A DNA stretch of 64,000 nucleotides. Origin: Pseudomonas benzenivorans (GTDB lineage: Bacteria; Pseudomonadota; Gammaproteobacteria; Pseudomonadales; Pseudomonadaceae). The first letter of the stretch is position 1. Each line of letters opens with the position of its first letter. The stretch is from NCBI RefSeq assembly GCF_024397895.1, contig NZ_CP073346.1:620001-684000 (forward strand), in the 5' to 3' direction. The position numbers and the translations under genes are program-made. The notes beneath the pieces are model-generated. The model had not been told where the DNA came from, did no database searches, and saw nothing but the letters and a program-made list of their open reading frames with translations. This document shows positions 61,279 through 64,000 of the stretch, piece by piece.

Positions 61279-62210
61279 AGCGCCGGCTCCTTGGCCAGGT
61301 TCTTCTCGACCAGGGAGACGAACAGCTCCTCCAGGCGATTGCTCTTGTTCCTCAGGCTGAGCACCTCGACGTGCTGCTTGGCGAGCTGGCGAAACAGCTC
61401 GCTCATGCCCTGGGCCTTATCCACCAGCACCTCGAGCGTGTGCGCATCGATCAGCTTGGACGGATAGCCGTCCAGCTGTGGGGGCACCAGCTGCGATTCC
61501 TTGAGGTCAAGCAGGAAGGTCTCCACATGCAGCTTCTTCAGCAGCGCCTTCATGCTGGTGTTCTCGACGATGCGGCCGTGGTCGATGATGCCGATGTTGC
61601 GACACAGCTGCTCGGCCTCTTCCAGGTAGTGGGTGGTGAGAATGATGGTGATGCCCTGGCGGTTCAGCTCGGTGAGGAAGTTCCACATCGAACGGCGCAG
61701 CTCGATATCCACCCCGGCGGTCGGCTCGTCGAGGATCAGCAGACGTGGCTGATGGACCAGGGCGCGGGCGATCATCAGCCGGCGCTTCATGCCGCCGGAC
61801 AGCTCCCGCGAAGCGACGTTGCGCTTCTCCCACAGCCCCAGCTGCTTGAGGTACTGCTCGGCGCGCTCCTTGGCGATCTTCGCCGGGATGCCGTAGTAGC
61901 CGGCCTGGGTGACGACGATGTCGAACACCTTCTCGAACTGGTTGAAGTTGAACTCCTGGGGCACCACGCCGAGGCAGCGCTTGAGGGCCGCCGGCTCCTT
62001 GTCCAGGTCATGGCCGAACACGTTGACTGTGCCGCCACTCTTGTTGACCAGGGTCGAGAGGATGCCGATGGTGGTGGATTTGCCGGCGCCATTGGGGCCG
62101 AGCAAGGCATAGAAGTCGCCTTCGGCCACATCCAGGTCGATGCCATGCAGGGCCTGGAAACCGTTGCCGTAAGTCTTGGTCAGCTGCCGGATGGACAGAG
62201 CGCTAGTCAT
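61275..62210 (-). CDS. ABC transporter ATP-binding protein (YadG-like)
   Basis: A 311-residue ATPase. All motifs are canonical: Walker A GPNGAGKST (38-46), Q-loop VVPQEFNF, signature LSGGM (138-142), Walker B LLILDEPT (to 164) and switch His in ILTTHYLEEAE. The last 85 residues form a DrrA-type C-terminal extension. ATG 62210 (MTSALSIRQLTKTYG) is chosen; a start five codons upstream is possible and neither has a strong ribosome site. It contrasts with the degenerate ABC protein at 23227-24879. Confidence 0.92.
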   Translation of the reverse strand: MTSALSIRQLTKTYGNGFQALHGIDLDVAEGDFYALLGPNGAGKSTTIGILSTLVNKSGGTVNVFGHDLDKEPAALKRCLGVVPQEFNFNQFEKVFDIVVTQAGYYGIPAKIAKERAEQYLKQLGLWEKRNVASRELSGGMKRRLMIARALVHQPRLLILDEPTAGVDIELRRSMWNFLTELNRQGITIILTTHYLEEAEQLCRNIGIIDHGRIVENTSMKALLKKLHVETFLLDLKESQLVPPQLDGYPSKLIDAHTLEVLVDKAQGMSELFRQLAKQHVEVLSLRNKSNRLEELFVSLVEKNLAKEPAL

Positions 62211-62795
62211 GAGGGGCACGCACACAATGAAGAGGGTTGGTTAGATAAGGGTTGGCACAGGCAATTGCAACCACCCGCCTCAGCTTAGCCGGGCGGGCTC
62301 GCGGCTCAGGACACCCGCCGCAGCGTCCTCAGCGCAAGCCGCCGGTGATCGCACTTGCCAGCCGCTGACAGCTGCCTGCGTAGCTCGCCGAGCCATGCAC
62401 CCTACCATCCTGAAATCAATAAGAAAGGCGCGAATGTTGATGTTAGCTATCGATTTCGTTCATGGATGCCGCAACGATCGGGGTCTGTTCGGCAAGCTGC
62501 GGGCCACCGCCGACGGCTGCAACGCCGCTGCTCGAAGCATCAGGGCCCTGGCAACGCCCCGGCAATCCGGCGGCCCGGCCGGCGAACTTGACCGCCCTGG
62601 CAGGGTCACTACCGAGTGATAGCCCGCGCACCAGGGAGCCCGGCACCCGCCTGAAAGGACGGAGCGGCCCATGGTCGCGCCCCCTGAGGGCAGGACGGCG
62701 ATCCTGCCAGTCTTGGCAGACATACCAGCCGCTCACCCCGAAGCCGGCTAAGCTCGTGCTATTAATCCCGCTCCCGTGGTCATGGAGGATTCTGC
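62211..62795. other. Intergenic stretch between divergent ABC and fadE genes
   Basis: About 585 bases. Several short open frames occur on both strands, but none has a ribosome site and protein-like composition together. An AT-richer patch near 62410-62460 (ATCAATAAGAAAGG, GATGTTAGCTATCG) is the likeliest promoter zone. No RNA gene or repeat identified. Confidence 0.5.
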
Positions 62796-64000
62796 ATGCT
62801 CGTCGTCTGGTTACTCGTTCTGGTATTCGGCACGGTCTATCTGGCCCACCGCCGCACTGCCCCCCTGCCCGCGCTGGCCATGGTCGCCGGCTATCTGCTC
62901 GTCATGGGCCTGTTCAGCCGCACCCCGGGGTGGCTGCTGGCGCTGTTCTGGCTGCTGTGGCTGGCCGTGCTGCTGCCGCTGGTGCTGGCGGAGCAGCGCC
63001 GCAAGTGGCTTAGCGCGCCGTTGTTCGCCTGGTTCCAGCGGGTCCTGCCGCCCATGTCGGACACCGAGCGCGAGGCCATCGAAGCCGGTACCGTCTGGTG
63101 GGACGGCGAGTTGTTCAGCGGCCGCCCGGACTGGGACAAGCTGCTCGATTACCCCAGGGCCAGCCTCAGTGAGGAGGAGCAGGCTTTCCTCGACGGCCCC
63201 ACCGAGGAACTCTGCGCCATGGTCAGCGACTGGGAGATCGGCCAGCAGATGGACCTGCCGGCCAACGCCTGGGAGCACATCAAGCAGCACGGCTTCTTCG
63301 CCCTGATCATTCCCAAGGAATACGGCGGCAAGGGCTTTTCCGCCTATGCCCATTCCCAGGTGGCGATGAAGCTGGCAACCCGTAGCGGCGACCTGGCCTC
63401 CACCGTGATGGTGCCCAACTCCCTCGGCCCGGCCGAGCTGCTCCTGCACTACGGCACCGACGCCCAGCGCCAGCACTACCTGCCGCGCCTGGCCCGCGGT
63501 GAGGACATCCCCTGCTTCGCCCTCACCGGTCCGCTGGCGGGCTCCGACGCCGGCGCCATGCCCGACAGCGGCATCGTCTGCAAGGGCCAGTGGAACGGCG
63601 AGGAAGTCCTCGGCCTGCGCCTGACCTGGGAAAAGCGCTACATCACCCTGGGCCCGGTGGCCACCCTGCTTGGCCTGGCTTTCAAGGCCTACGACCCCGA
63701 CCACCTGCTCGGCGAAGAGGAGGAGCTGGGCATCAGCCTGGCCCTGGTCCCCACCGACACCCCCGGGGTGGAAATCGGCCGCCGTCACCTGCCGCTAGGC
63801 GCCGCCTTCATGAACGGGCCCAACTCCGGCAAGGATGTGTTCGTCCCGCTGGACTACCTGATCGGCGGACAGGACATGCTCGGCAAAGGCTGGATGATGC
63901 TGATGAACTGCCTGTCGGTGGGCCGCTCCATCTCCTTGCCCGCGGTCGGCACCGGCGCCGCCAAGTTCACCAGCCTCACCAGCGGCCAGTACAGCCAGAT
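62796..64000 (+). CDS. fadE: Large acyl-CoA dehydrogenase, N-terminal part (cut by the window edge)
   Basis: The first 401 residues of an E. coli FadE-type acyl-CoA dehydrogenase (full length usually about 815). An N-terminal membrane region of about three helices (LVVWLLVLVFGTVYLAH, ALAMVAGYLLVMGLF, LLALFWLLWLAVLLPLVL) precedes the catalytic core. Recognisable core parts are WEHIKQHGFFALIIPKEYGG, ATRSGDLASTVMVPNSLGPAELL and the FAD/substrate segment FALTGPLAGSDAGAMPD. It carries out the first, FAD-dependent step of fatty-acid beta-oxidation, with electrons going to ETF. GGAGGA precedes ATG 62796. Confidence 0.93.
   Translation, partial: MLVVWLLVLVFGTVYLAHRRTAPLPALAMVAGYLLVMGLFSRTPGWLLALFWLLWLAVLLPLVLAEQRRKWLSAPLFAWFQRVLPPMSDTEREAIEAGTVWWDGELFSGRPDWDKLLDYPRASLSEEEQAFLDGPTEELCAMVSDWEIGQQMDLPANAWEHIKQHGFFALIIPKEYGGKGFSAYAHSQVAMKLATRSGDLASTVMVPNSLGPAELLLHYGTDAQRQHYLPRLARGEDIPCFALTGPLAGSDAGAMPDSGIVCKGQWNGEEVLGLRLTWEKRYITLGPVATLLGLAFKAYDPDHLLGEEEELGISLALVPTDTPGVEIGRRHLPLGAAFMNGPNSGKDVFVPLDYLIGGQDMLGKGWMMLMNCLSVGRSISLPAVGTGAAKFTSLTSGQYSQ

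Overview
The window is high-GC chromosomal DNA of a Pseudomonas. The evidence is gene content and order: EarP at the left edge, a 3-hydroxyacyl-CoA dehydrogenase/thiolase pair, cbs-cgl, the block speE-alkA ... mtnC-mtnD-mtnB-MFS-aroC-prmB ... folE that I recall from the P. aeruginosa PA1674-PA1687 neighbourhood, and Pseudomonas-style tRNA and terminator structures. The species cannot be fixed from the sequence alone. Most of the window is core chromosome. Two short stretches (2.9-3.6 kb and 6.4-8.0 kb) hold mobile-element debris and broken genes.

Layout. 0-9.6 kb: partial earP, a DUF3592 membrane protein, tRNA-Ser(GGA), a crotonase, an IS256-type transposase remnant, a FliA-dependent chemoreceptor, plsC, a broken corA remnant, an IS481-family element with a nonsense-mutated transposase, a glutamine amidotransferase and a Gly-rich exported protein. 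9.6-13.6 kb: a beta-oxidation operon (FadB-like plus thiolase) with two dyads upstream. 13.7-21.4 kb: a periplasmic cytochrome c and the Anbu cluster (Anbu proteasome-like protein, transglutaminase, alpha-E protein, circularly permuted ATP-grasp), followed by an internally deleted amidotransferase, an RraB-like protein and an SDR. 21.1-26.6 kb: two paralogous coiled-coil proteins, then a tightly coupled five-gene operon of unknown function: exported protein, P-loop NTPase, ABC exporter with degenerate ATPase motifs, alpha/beta hydrolase, lipoprotein. 26.8-42.5 kb: sulfur and polyamine metabolism with DNA repair. It comprises cgl/cbs, a second chemoreceptor, speE, alkA-ogt, DUF3179, the methionine-salvage operon mtnC-D-B with an MFS permease and aroC, and prmB. 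42.7-50.6 kb: nhaD, an isochorismatase-like protein whose nucleophile is Ser, an Smr protein, an AhpD-like/HxlR divergent pair, folE, a glutaredoxin, an orphan LapG-like protease, a small exported protein and a GST. 50.7-64 kb: an aminotransferase/MarR divergent pair with twin operators, LysE and BenE transporters, a BASS symporter, an SDR, an RND efflux pair, an ABC-2 transporter pair and the N-terminal half of a large FadE acyl-CoA dehydrogenase.

How the genes fit together. SpeE releases methylthioadenosine and MtnB/C/D return its sulfur to methionine; Cbs/Cgl take homocysteine to cysteine. These lie within 14 kb of each other, although mtnP/mtnA are not present here. Fatty-acid metabolism is represented by the FadB-like/thiolase operon, plsC, a crotonase and fadE. 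The least understood parts, and the best candidates for new biology, are the five-gene degenerate-ABC operon (22.05-26.61 kb) and the Anbu cluster. The most concrete regulatory observations are the long hairpin that would bury the IS481 transposase start codon, and the twin GTCAA-N5-TTGAC operators, one of which contains the marR start codon. CRISPR arrays, rRNA and integrases were not seen.
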